Source of the DNA: Moringa oleifera
Taxonomy: Eukaryota; Streptophyta; Magnoliopsida; Brassicales; Moringaceae
DNA length: 64,000 nucleotides
Assembly (NCBI GenBank): GCA_021397835.1
Contig: JAJFZO010000034.1
Coordinates: forward strand, 8,633,501 to 8,697,500
Direction of reading: 5' to 3'
Part shown: one piece after another, positions 27,060 to 37,627 of the stretch
How the letters are laid out: each line of letters begins with the position of its first letter
How positions within the stretch are numbered: position 1 is the first letter of the stretch
The notes under the pieces: generated by a model
Seen by the model: the letters and a program-made list of their open reading frames with translations, nothing else
Told to the model about the DNA's origin: nothing
Database searches by the model: none
Made by a program: the position numbers and the translations under genes

Positions 27060-28600
27060 TAGTAGTAATATCAATAGATAGCTACACCACAGAGTTGTTC
27101 ACAGTCTAGTCTAGTTCCTCCATTAACTCCTAATCCAACTGCATCTACTACAGTAATAGCTACTACACCCAAAGTAACTACAGCAGCTACTAGAGCAAGA
27201 GCCTTTGTAAAGCAGCTACCAAAGTAGCTGTCGTAGTAGGCTCCGTAATTACTACAGTGGCAACAGCCACCATAACTGCTACAACCAAAGCCAAAGGCAT
27301 TGCTCCTGTGAGATCTTAGCATGACAGAGGCATTACCAACCTCTTGCCAAGTGGTTATTGAGCATGAACATGAAATGGCTGTAGTTGCGTTGAAGGGCCA
27401 TTTATGACTTGACTTGGAGAAAGTAGAAAAGATGGTTTTTGCTGGTTTAGCATTGTAACATGAGATCGAGGTGGACGCAGATGAGCAGCGTGTTGGGGAT
27501 ACTGAGCTTGAAGAGGACATTGTAATTTGAGCCGAGGCCCACCTTGCTGGTGCATAAGTGTATGCTATGAGGCTCCCAACTGCATCTACTGATGAGGCTA
27601 CAGTTATGGATAACTTAGATGGCTTGCCACTGCATACATGGCCTGATGGCTGTTGTGTCTGAGACTGCACCTTAGGATTCAGAGGTTGGTTAAGCTACAG
27701 GGGATGGGGCTGGGAATGCAGTTGAACTTACGGTTGTAGTAGAGCTTAAGTTTGAGAAACGAGATGATATTAAGGGCAAAGCTGAGAAAAAGCCTATGGT
27801 TGAAACTGAGTCTGTAGGTGTTTCATATGAGCATTAGGTTGCTGATACTGAGGCATCTACATGTGTTGGGGAGGAGGTTGATTCGAGTAGCTTTGTGAAC
27901 TAGGCTGAGTTTAAAAGTGAGAAGGACCTTGGGATGATGTATGAGTCTACAAAGGAATTTAAGAATGTGGTAACACTAAAGGTTGAGCCTAAAGGTATGG
28001 GTTTACTTGTACTTGATTCTGAGATTGAGAAACCATAATTGTTGGGACGAGATGACATGACTAAGGCTATCCAAAAGGTTGTAATTAGGATTGGGTAAAA
28101 CCTGAGGTAACACCTATAGTTGAGGCTGCACTGACAATTGAGGTTACGAAGCCAGTGGCTGCATGTACACTTGAGCTTTAACAAAGTGCATCCAGTGGCT
28201 GCATGTACATTGAAAATCCCAAAAGTACACCCAGAACAATGCATGGTGCACTAAGATGGAGGACCTTGCCAAGTGCATCCACTCTTGTGCTATAGACAAT
28301 AACCACTATTTTTCCAATAGCTTGAGCAAAGGCCACAGCCTTTTAACTCTAATAGGGCAATTGTTGCAAGACTTCTTGTAAGCCCATAAGGCTATGCCTT
28401 GGCCATCAAGGATCCTTCCATAGATAGAAATCCCCATTAACTCCATTAAAGAAGAGCCAATAGTACTAACCAGCATTCTCTATAGCCCTTAACGCTAGTT
28501 CTGGTAAAACTGGTGTCAAAGTCTGTCTAATCTTGCTTTAAGCTAAGGATCCTAAATTTGTTTCTAGAGCCCACCAGCAACCTACACCTAATTTTTATTC
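27060..28600. other. Unassigned decayed region with coding-like bias
   Basis: No family recognised. On the - strand an open frame of 199 codons (27670 to 27071) is rich in Ser, Ala, Cys, Gly and Tyr and resembles no domain I know. On the + strand, broken frames are equally protein-like: a Thr/Ala-rich part at about 27110-27330, then acidic Glu/Lys/Val-rich parts at about 27465-27525 (EIEVDADEQRVGDTELEED) and 27735-28160 (for example KGKAEKKPMVETESVGVSYE), with several in-frame stops. The + strand reading looks more like an old acidic-protein gene, and the - strand ORF is probably its shadow. 28250-28600 shows nothing I can name. The region lies between the FtsH fragment and a small tandem array, so it may be further captured gene matter. 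Confidence 0.3.
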
Positions 28601-28960
28601 TCTATGCCCTTTCCTTTTTGTTGTTTATCCAAAAGCAGCTAAACTAGCTGCTGACAGCCACACTGCGTCTCTCTGACCCTTGTCCTATTTACTCTCTGTC
28701 CAAAAATAGCTAGGCTAGCTCTTGGGAGTTGTACTACTTCTTTTCGGCCTTTCCTCTTTGGTCTCTATCCAGAAGCAGCTAGGCTAGCTATTGGCATGGC
28801 AACGGCACTGCCTCTCTTTCAGCCTTCTCTTCTTTGCTCTCTGTCTAGAAATAGCTAAGCCAACTACTGGCAACTGCACTACTTCTCTTCGGCCTTCTTC
28901 TGTCTGCTCTCTTCTTGCTCGCTTCTCTCCCATTTGTCTCGATCTTCACAAGGGCAGTCG
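28600..28960. repeat. ~72-bp tandem array with alternating units
   Basis: Four to five units of 69-76 bp, anchored on 'agctaggctagct'-like cores at about 28635, 28706, 28775 and 28851. Two versions alternate. Version A ('gcagcta...', at 28635 and 28775) is followed by an 'actgc(g/c)tctct' tail; version B ('aatagcta...', at 28706 and 28851) by 'tactactt(c/t)tcttcggcc'. The true period is thus a dimer of 140-145 bp. The strand given is CT-rich. A 76-codon open frame at 28791-29021 arises from the repeat and is probably not a gene. Confidence 0.7.
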
Positions 28961-28999
28961 CACCCTTTCCCTTTATTCGTTCATCTTTGGCATTCAAAC

Positions 29000-29998
29000 A
29001 TATGTAAATATTTTGGTATAGGTTTGAAATTTTTTTACGAAATTCAAGTTTCACAATTTTGATTCAATTTTGTTAATTTTTGTTTAAAAAATATATCGAG
29101 AATGTATATTATTTTGAGAAGTTCTTTATTAAGTGTATTTGGTGAATTATTTTAATTGATGAAATTCGATTTTTTTTGTAAGTATATTTGGATAAATATA
29201 TTTAGTATGAATGGGTATGCATTGATGCATTTATTATTTGATAACTATTAAGATTTTAGATTAATTGATAAATCAATTAAATGTTAATTAGATTAATTTA
29301 TAGTTTGATAAATTAATTATATATTAGGTGTAGATGAATTTATGTTTGAATTAATGTTTTTAGGTAAGATTAATTGGTACATTTTGTCAAATTTAATTAT
29401 ATTGATTTTATAGTTAACATAAATTAATATAATTAGTTAAATTTTAAATAGATAATTAATTAATTATATGCTTGTAAAATATCATTAAACATTTTTTAAA
29501 TCTTAATCAAGTTACCAGCTACTTAGATACTTGTGTAGTAATTAATTAGATGATAGTTAATTTACTATGTATCAATTAACTAATTAATTAATTATTATTT
29601 ATTTAGTTAATATTCATAAGTTATATGCTTATGAAGTAAAAAATTACATATTATTTAAATTTTAATTAGGTTATTAGCTAATTAAGTGCTTATATAGTAA
29701 TTAATTAGATGTCACTTAAATATTGACTATGTCTTAATTAACTAAATAGTTATTAATTATGTATTTAAATTTTAATTAATAAAATTAATACTTGTAAAGT
29801 AAATAATTAAATATTATTTAAACTTTAATTAATTTATTAGCTAGTTAATTAGATGCTTTTATAATAATAAATTAGATGTTAAGTAAATATTAATTTTTTG
29901 TATTAATTAATTAAATAGTTATTAATCATTTATTTAAATTTTACTTAATATATTAGATACTTGAAAAGCAAATAATTAAATATTATTTAAATTTCAAA
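29000..29998. repeat. AT-rich leader with ~165-bp tandem repeats
   Basis: This very AT-rich stretch precedes the CACTA transposase reading frame. From about 29400 it holds roughly three and a half copies of a ~160-170-bp unit, seen from the recurring 'taattagatg...ttaa' segment near 29540, 29703 and 29872 and the recurring 'aaataattaaatattatttaaa' segment that ends each unit. It is built almost wholly from 'ttaatta' words. It may be the promoter or leader side of the CACTA element. I find no CACTA terminal repeat or subterminal palindromes here, so the left end of that element is missing or unrecognisable. Confidence 0.6.
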
Positions 29999-32900
29999 AT
30001 AGATAAAACTTGGATATTTGCTGATAAAAGATCGAAGGCATATGATGTAAGGGTGAATGACTTTTTGGATTATACTGTCCATAATAGTGATAACTTTGAA
30101 TTAGTCCAGTGTCCATGTGTTAAATGTAGTAATATGAAGCATCATACTCCATATGAGATAAAAAAACATTTATATGTATATTGAGTTGATAGCACCTATC
30201 AAAATTGGATATGGCACGAAAAAACTAATATTGTTAGGTTTTCTACTAGTAGGAAATGCTAAGGTTACTAGTGAGGTAGAATACATCAAAAAAGTTGATA
30301 ACACTATAGAAATGATACAAGAGGCATTTGTAGAGTATGATAGTAATCCTAATCATTTTGACAGATTACTTTGTGATACTGAGAAACCTCTGTATTTTTT
30401 ATCAGTGAAGTTCATTAAATTATCTGCTCTAGTTAAATTGTACAATTTGAAGGCGAAATATGGTTGATCCAATTAAAGCTTTAGTGATCTTTTAAATTTG
30501 ATTGCCGAAATATTGCCTGCTAATAATGAAATGCCTACATCCATGGATGATGCCAAGAAAACATTGAATGCATTAGGCATGGAGTATCAAAAGATCCATA
30601 CCTATCCAAGTGATTGCATATCATATCGGAAGGAGTTTTAGGATGACATCCAATGTCTAACTTGTGGACACTTAAGATGGAAAGTAATGAAGTATTGGTG
30701 TGCCTGCTAAGGTGTTATGATATTTTTCACTAATACCAAGATTTAGAAGAATGTTCAGAAGTTCTGAAATATCTTACATGGCATTCAAATAAAAGGAAAA
30801 TCAATGGTCAGTTGAGGCACCCATTGGATATACCATCATGGAAATTGGTTGACTACATGTGGTCAGAGTTTGCTTCAGAGCCAAGAAACTTAAGGCTTGC
30901 TATATCAACAGATGGGATCAATCCACATGGTACATTGAGTAATCGATATAATTGTTGGCCTGTGATTATGGTGAATTATAATTTACCACCATGGTTAATG
31001 ATGAAAAGAAAGTTCATGATGTTGATAATACAAATATCAGGTCTTAAACAACCTAGTAATGATATCGATGTCTAGTTGGCTCCGTTTAGAGAAGATTTGA
31101 AAATGTTATGGGACACAGGTGTAAAAATATATGATGCATACCACAATGAGTCATTCAACTTGAAAGTTGTTTTATTATGGACAATCAATGATTTTCCTAC
31201 ATATGGTAATTTATCTGGTTGTACTGTTAAAGGATATTATGTTTGTCCTATCTGTGTCGAGAACACCAAAGCTAGTCACTTAAAAGATAGTAAAAATATA
31301 TCATATGTTGGACACATAAGATTCTTACCACGATATCATCCTTACCATAGATCGAAAAAGGCCTTCAATGGTGAACAAGAACTCACAATTGCTCCCTAAC
31401 CATTAAGTAATAAAAAAGTCTTTAACAAAGTTCAATGTTTAGTAAATTCATGGGGAAAGTCAAATAAATAAAGTACAATAAGTAAATAAGATGTCATTAC
31501 ACAATTTTGCAAAAAGAGGTCGATTTTCTTCGACTTACTATATTGGAAGTCCATGCATATTAGACATATTCTAGATGTCATGCATATTGAAAAGAACATT
31601 TGTGATAGTCTTCTTGGGACATTGCTTGACATTCTTGGAAAATCTAAAGATGGATTAGCTTCAAGAATGGATTTAGAAGACATAGGGTTAAGGTCTAAAT
31701 CGAAACCATAAGTTTGCGATAATCGTACATTTTTATCGCCTATGTACTATACTTTATCCAGGGAAGAAAAAAAATATTTTGTAAAGTTTTCAGTGAGATT
31801 AAGGTCCCATATGTGTATTCTTCAAACATCAAAAATCTAGTATCCATGGACGATTTGAAACTATATGGGTTGAAGTCGCATGAATGTCACATCCTAATGC
31901 AACAACTTTTACCTATTGCTTTACGATGTGTGTTACCCAAACATATTACATATGCTCTCATTAGACTTTGTATGTTCTTCAATTTGTTATTGCAAAAGGT
32001 GGTGGAAGTGTCAAAGTTGGATAGAATTCAAAACGAACTTGTGATAACACTTTGTTTGCTTGAGAAGAAATTCCCTCCCAGCTTCTTTGATATTATGGTC
32101 TACCTCACTATTCATCTTATCAGAGAAGTAAAATTATGTGTTCTCGTGTATTTATAATGGATGTACCCATTTAAAAGATACATGAAAGTGTCAAAGGGTT
32201 ATGTTTGAAATCATAATAGACTTGAGGCTAATATAGCTGAATCGTACATTGCAAAGAAGGCATTAGAATTCTGCGTTGATTATTTATGTACTATGGATAT
32301 TATTGGGATTCCTCCACAGAAGAATGTATTTGGTCACTTAACTCAAAATAGAAAAGCTCTAACTAATGGAAGCATTAAGAAAGCTAAAAATATCCTCCTT
32401 CATCAAGCATATTTGTATGTTTTAATGAATACGAGTGAAGTTTAACCATATATAAAGTAATTAAATTTTACAACTCATAGTTTTTTGTTATATCAAATAA
32501 TATTTGAATTATTGTTTGATGATTTATTCTTAATATGCAGTGAGCATCTAAATCAATTAAGGGTCGATAATTCTATTAAGTTAAAACAACTTAAATGGTT
32601 ACATGATGAACAAAATTGAGCCTTAAGTAATTGGTTATGCACAAAGGTAAGAATACTTATTCTTGTCTTCACATTAAATTTATTTCTAATATGGTTCATC
32701 TCATATATGTTATGATACAAATTGAGAATGAACTTTTATTATCCCATCATAATGTCTCATCAACACTATGATGGATTGCCCATGATCTTCGATCCATAGT
32801 AATTAAGCATCATGGATTTATCATCAACTGTTGTCACTTTTACACAAAGCAACGGGATACCTCAAAGATCCATCAAAATACTGGTGTCACTCTAGTTACC

Positions 32901-33297
32901 AACGTCATGCAAATCTCTAGTGCTAAGGATAAAATCCAATATACAGTGATTTGTCATTTTATGAAGTTATACAAGAAATATAGGAACTAGATTATACAAT
33001 GTTCAGAGTCCCAATTTTCAAATGTGATTGGATTGAGAATAGTAGTGTGTTAAAGTTGATGATCTAGGAGTTAGGCTAGTTAATCTCAATCGGATTGGAC
33101 ATAAAAATGATCAGTTTCTATTGGCTCCACAAGTAAGACAAATATTTTACATTGAAGATCTAATTAATGCTAAATGGTCCATAGTATTGTCAACCCCTTC
33201 AAAAGACTATGATGAAGATGATGAGTTGTGCGACATTAATGTGGAGCACTGTTTTTTTGAAATAATTTGCCACCTATTAATTTATTTGACCAAATAG
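29999..33297 (+). pseudogene. TNP2-type CACTA transposase pseudogene
   Basis: Domains follow the plant CACTA order. The N-terminal transposase-associated domain begins (I)DKTWIFADKRSKAYD, with CPCVKCSN at about 30107-30133; the expected ATG is ATA at 29999 and a TGA interrupts at 30182. The linker continues in another frame (30174-30467). The transposase core (Transposase_21) has RHPLDIPSWKLVDYMW (30814), STDGINPHG (30904) and LLWTINDFPTYGNLSG (31171), then KRSIFFDLLYWKSMHIRHI (31515). A DUF4218-type domain (31810-32450) contains LMQQLLPIALRCVLPKHIT, and a DUF4216-type end (32745-33275) contains SSAKDKIQYTV. The enzyme would bind the element ends and excise and reinsert it. At least six stops and several frameshifts disable it; introns near 32450 and 32650 may account for some gaps. 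Family assignment is sure. Confidence 0.92.
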
Positions 33298-33498
33298 ATG
33301 ACCATCATCTTGCTTGTGCTTGAGACAATGGTGAAGGATTATGGGTTTGAGTATTTTTTAAGGTAGTGATCAATTGCCTTATGTGTCGAAGTTATTGTGT
33401 CTTTTGTAATTTTATTTTATTTTTTTGGTTTTATCATGTTATATCATGTTTTGCATATATGATGCTAACTATATATATTTTTTTTGTTTACAGATTTG

Positions 33499-36400
33499 AT
33501 GGATCTTTCTAAACACTCAAGTGAAGGCTCTCAAAGGCTGAAAAAACGAGGTATCACTAGTATACCTAAGATAATTAAGAGTCGTGCTTCCAGTGTTAAG
33601 CTCACGATTAAGGTAAATGATAAAGATCAACCAATTGGATGGAATGACACCTAGTGCAACAGCTACATTAGAGGAGTGGTACATAACACGGTGAACATAG
33701 ATATCGTGAATTAGCACTTAGTAAGTGGTGAAATGAAAAATAAGATTTGGGAGACAATGTTGGTAAGTTAAAAGAAACACAACATACTATTGCTTTTCAA
33801 TTAGCTTATTGCTAATTAATTTGTTTTGTACTAATCCACTTTTTTATAGTACGTGCAAGAGACGTATGATATTGATACAAGCATGAAGAGATACGTACTT
33901 CAGTCTACTACAAACAAATGGAGGAACTTCAAGACCAATCTTACATCAAAGCACATATTCTCTCACATCAATGACTTGGAATTTCTGACATTTTCACTTG
34001 AAAAATATAACAGGGTCATAAAATGTTGGGGGATGGCAGGGCTTTGTGAACCTCATATAACAAAAGATTTTTAGGAATACATTTATAGTTATTAAAGTTT
34101 TTATTTATACAATTTTCTTTAAATGTTGATGTGTATTGATCTTACAACAAAAGAGACAAACAGTAAAAGAGAAAAGAAAAAAGAATGTGTATGACCATCG
34201 TCTATCTATAAAGGGATTTGTAGGGCTGGAGAGTGAACTTGTCAGTTATTATTTGTTTATTATGTTTATAATTGATAATATATTCATTTAGTTGTACCTT
34301 CTAAAAATTTAACATGTTCACTCTTTATGTTAAAACAAAATATTAGTAATGCTTAAATTGATCGTGCTTTATTGTAAAAAGCTTCAAGACAGAATAAAAA
34401 GGAAGCATATATGAATGATGCAAGTCGACTGTGTGGGGAAAGAATTGTAAGTGTAGTTTAATTTTTTTATATCATTAATAGTAATAAATTTCATGTTCAT
34501 TGATTAATTTTATTACAATATTGTAAGATGAGTTGATGACACAGAGCACACATGGTATATTTACAACTTCAGTCCAGAAGATGCGCTGACGAAAGCTTTT
34601 GGTACATCGGAGCACCCCGGACGCATTAAAGGTCAAGGATCTGGGGTGACTATCACATCTTGTTTTAGGAAGTCCAAAGAGTTGATTGTCCCTCAAGATA
34701 TGCAATTAGATCAACAGTAGTTGGCAAAGATGATAAGATAGCTCATAAAGTATAAAGAAGTTTTGACAAACATTGTTACGAACAAAACTGATGATGTCCA
34801 ACAAGAAAAATGGGCAATGAAATTTTGTTCAAGTAAATCTAGCAACAATATAACTGGATTATTGGAGGAAGAAGAATATCCAACACCTCAATCACTTATG
34901 CCAATCACAGCATCAGCACCCGCACTAGCACTCTACGCAATAAAGCATGTTACATGTTAATCATAGTAGATATGATATTAATAATATTATGAACATAACT
35001 TCTGTTTTTTTGGATCATTGTAGTGTGAGCCATGCCATATGTTCATCCAATCATCAGATTGCATAGTGGCAAGTGGAGTTATCTTCTTGGATCATACTCT
35101 TAATCAGATGATCCATGGGCGTTCATTGTTTTCTGGTGATGTTCAGGTGACAGTGGACGTAGCTATTCATCGTGATGCATAATTACCTCGCCCAAACCCC
35201 AACTGTGAATTGACAAATGTTTTTTCTGCACTCGGTTCAATGTTGCTTAGCCTCGAGATTAGGTCATTGTTAGTATACATAAGGTAATGTTTTTGGTAAA
35301 CATATTTTATAAAATGAACCTATTAGTGTCAATTAAGTTTGCAAAATTTTTTTAGCTATCAACTATAAAGCAACAAGGTAAGTTGCCAATTAAGAGAGTA
35401 CCAACATTGACAAAACCACAATCATCGCAACAAGTATCTTTCATTACGCTACCACCAGGATTGCAGAAGATGTATAATTATGTGAATAAGGTGATGGTAC
35501 CTAATAAAGCAATACACATACCTTTTATTGAAGTCTTTGCTTCTGATGTACATGTATTTGTGGCTCGAGAAGATATCATGCATTTTGTCACATAAAGGAG
35601 CTAAGTGTCACCATTATTTAAGCTTACATTACGTACGTATGTCTTTTGAATTTTTGTTGGTTTGTTATTGTTCAGCTACATCATATTTATATTTTTCTTA
35701 CTCTTCATTATTTTAGTAAACTTTATACAGACTTAGTTGCACTTAGCTTAGGGAAGTATTTTGTATTTGCTGATCCGTCAACATTGTCATATGAAATGTC
35801 TATAAGTATAGATACCAACGGCCGTCACCTAGTCAATAGAATGACAGATCCATGTGACGAAGTAGTGATATTTCCTTATAACTTGAGGTAAATTATAATA
35901 TTAGTTGAAATTATTAATAATTTTGTTCACAATATTTTTAACATTTATTTTTCATAATGTAGGCAGTACTGGATGTTGGTGGTTGAAGAGCCTCATAATT
36001 TTGTGTATAGTATTTTTAATCCTTTAAACCATGGTTTTCGTTAAGAATTAGATCAACATAAGTGAAAATATTTTCTTTTATGTTAGTATATATTTTTTTT
36101 ACTATTAACAATATTGATTATTTTTTATTGGTAACTCTTTTAAATTGTTCTAAGTTATCAAAAAATCAAGCAATAAGTGCATTTTTAGGAGTATTCTAGC
36201 TGAGATATGTATATTTAAACCTATATGTGATGTTAGTTTTATTTATTTTGCAAAATATAACTATAAAAAAATTTTAATGCAATGTTTGTATCAGCCTTCA
36301 AATGCTGAGTGTGGATATTATATTATAAAACTTTTAAGGGACATCATTGATATATGTGATAGCAATAAGTACATTTCTGGGAGTATTCCAGCTAAGATAT

Positions 36401-36760
36401 ATATATTTACACCTATATGTGAGTTAGTTTTATTTATTTTCCAAAATATAACTATAAAAAAATTTTAATACAATGTTTATATCAGCCTTCAAATGCTGAG
36501 TGTGGATATTATATTATGAAACTTTTAAGGGACATCATTGATATACGTGATAGAAATATCCATATGCCAAAATAGTAAGTTTTTAAGCATTTACTTATGT
36601 AAGTACTTAAGTAATTAATTGATGTGCTTACTAAAAGTTTTAATTGGATTAACTTTTTTTTTTATAAATATAGTTAGTGGACATAGATACTTACACCCAA
36701 TCAGATACTGATAAAGTTAGAAAGGAGGTTGGATAATTTTTTTGGAGTGCTATATTAGAA
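33499..36760 (+). pseudogene. CACTA second gene with Ulp1-like (C48) protease domain, broken
   Basis: The second gene of the element. It begins MDLSKHSSEGSQRLKKRG after a splice-acceptor-like 'tttacag'. A probable GT-AG intron lies at 33763-33849. Following exons carry the plant transposase-accessory pattern (ETYDIDTSMKRYV, 33859; EDALTKAFGTSEHPGRIKG, 34575) and a DUF8039-like stretch (about 35030-35280). The C-terminal third is Ulp1/C48 cysteine-protease-like: QYWMLVVEEP at 35964, IFNPL at 36012 and NAECGYYIIKLL at 36301. The family reads HW, D and C for its catalytic residues. Here His is Tyr (35967-35969) and Asp is Asn (36018-36020), but Cys is kept (36310-36312). Such domains resemble SUMO proteases; their role in transposons is not settled. 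In-frame stops and a duplicated Cys exon show that it is not functional. Confidence 0.8.
36170..36553 (+). repeat. Tandem duplication of the Ulp1 cysteine exon (~192 bp)
   Basis: A block starting 'gcaataagt.catttt' at 36170 recurs at 36362, and the 'cagccttcaaatgctgagtgtggatattatatta' segment recurs at 36292 and 36483. The spacing is 191-192 bp. Both copies include the preceding AT-rich intron-like tail, the splice-acceptor region and the exon with the catalytic Cys. The copies are nearly identical, much closer than the general decay of the element would suggest, so the duplication is recent relative to the element. Confidence 0.85.
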
Positions 36761-37329
36761 AGTTGAATCTTGAAGATTTTTGTACACATGAATATCATTG
36801 AATTTATATAGTTGAATTTTTAGAATTGTATATGATAGTATATATTTAAACTGATGCATTGTTCAAATGGAGTTCAATTATGGCATCAAATTTTTTTTTT
36901 GTTTTGTTAATCTTTATTACTTTTTTGGATTAGATTATTTTGAGTGGTTTTAAATATAAAAGAAGTAATGATGGTTTTGTGAGAATGGTATTGAAGTGTA
37001 TAATAGGAAAAAGTTTTTTCATTGAAGTGCTAGTGTAATTATGTTGAAGGAAGAAAGATAGTATAATTGTTTCATTTAATTTTATAAAAAGAACTGTGAT
37101 CAGTGTATTTGATAATTGTATACTTATATATGTTGACTAAGTTTAATGGAAAAGTCACATTTATATATTATAATGTAATTTTGATAGAGAAAATTTTGAT
37201 TGCATATTGTAAAGAATTATATTGATGTGTATGGTTGATGTGAAAAAGATGATGAATTTTATATACACAGGTTTTGGATAATTTGAATATAAAAATTTTA
37301 TATTTATTTTGAAATTAATAAAAATGTAT
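36761..37329. other. AT-rich 3' sequence of the CACTA element
   Basis: No gene seen. AT-rich sequence between the end of the Ulp1-like frame and the subterminal repeats, presumably the 3' untranslated part of the element. Confidence 0.5.
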
Positions 37330-37627
37330 ATATACCTTTAACAACAGTTCTATTATAACTATTTAAAGGCTCCCTTTTAACGACAATTCTCATAGAACTG
37401 TCATTAAAACCCTCCTTTTAATGATAGTTCTATAAAACTTTCATTGAAGGCCCTCCTTTTAACGATAGTTGTATTAGAACTGTCATTAAAAGTGAGGGCC
37501 TTTAATGACAGTTATTGAACTATCTTTAAAACGTCTCCCTCTTAATGACATGAACAAAGATGATAGTTTTACAACTGTGATTAAAAACTACTTTTAATTG
37601 TCATTAAAGCTTTTATTTGTAATAGTA
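37330..37627 (-). repeat. CACTA subterminal palindromes and right TIR
   Basis: Four to five units of about 40-50 bp, each an imperfect palindrome of the type 'ttttaatgacagttct...agaactgtcattaaaa', fill about 37365-37540, followed by the terminal repeat 'gctttaatgacaa'-type block read on the - strand. Read on the - strand, the last 200 bp align base for base with + strand 62936-63135. CACTA transposases are known to bind short subterminal repeats; here the motif appears to be 'taatgacagtt'. The units have mutated (for example 'aacgacaatt', 'gatagttg'), so this end is older than its counterpart at 62936. Confidence 0.85.

Larger units (their letters stand above)
29999..37627 (+). mobile_element. 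CACTA (En/Spm-type) DNA transposon, left end missing
   Basis: Two decayed genes on the + strand (TNP2-type transposase, then a gene with a Ulp1-like protease domain) are followed by AT-rich 3' sequence (36760-37330) and a subterminal repeat zone that ends at 37627. The reverse complement of the end reads nearly the same as the terminus at 62936 (cactacaacaaataaaagc there, tactattacaaataaaagc here). That identifies both as CACTA-superfamily ends; the first base pair of the motif is mutated at 37627. Left TIR not found. Stops and frameshifts in every domain make it non-autonomous. The exact left boundary is unknown, so the start given is the start of the transposase. Confidence 0.85.

Noticed and set aside
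28791..29054. 76- and 69-codon frames facing each other
   Set aside because: Derived from the ~72-bp array and adjoining AT-rich DNA; no homology recognised.
29000..29998. Left terminal repeat of the first CACTA element
   Set aside because: No 'cactac' terminus or 'taatgacagtt' repeats found in this stretch or between 26850 and 29000.
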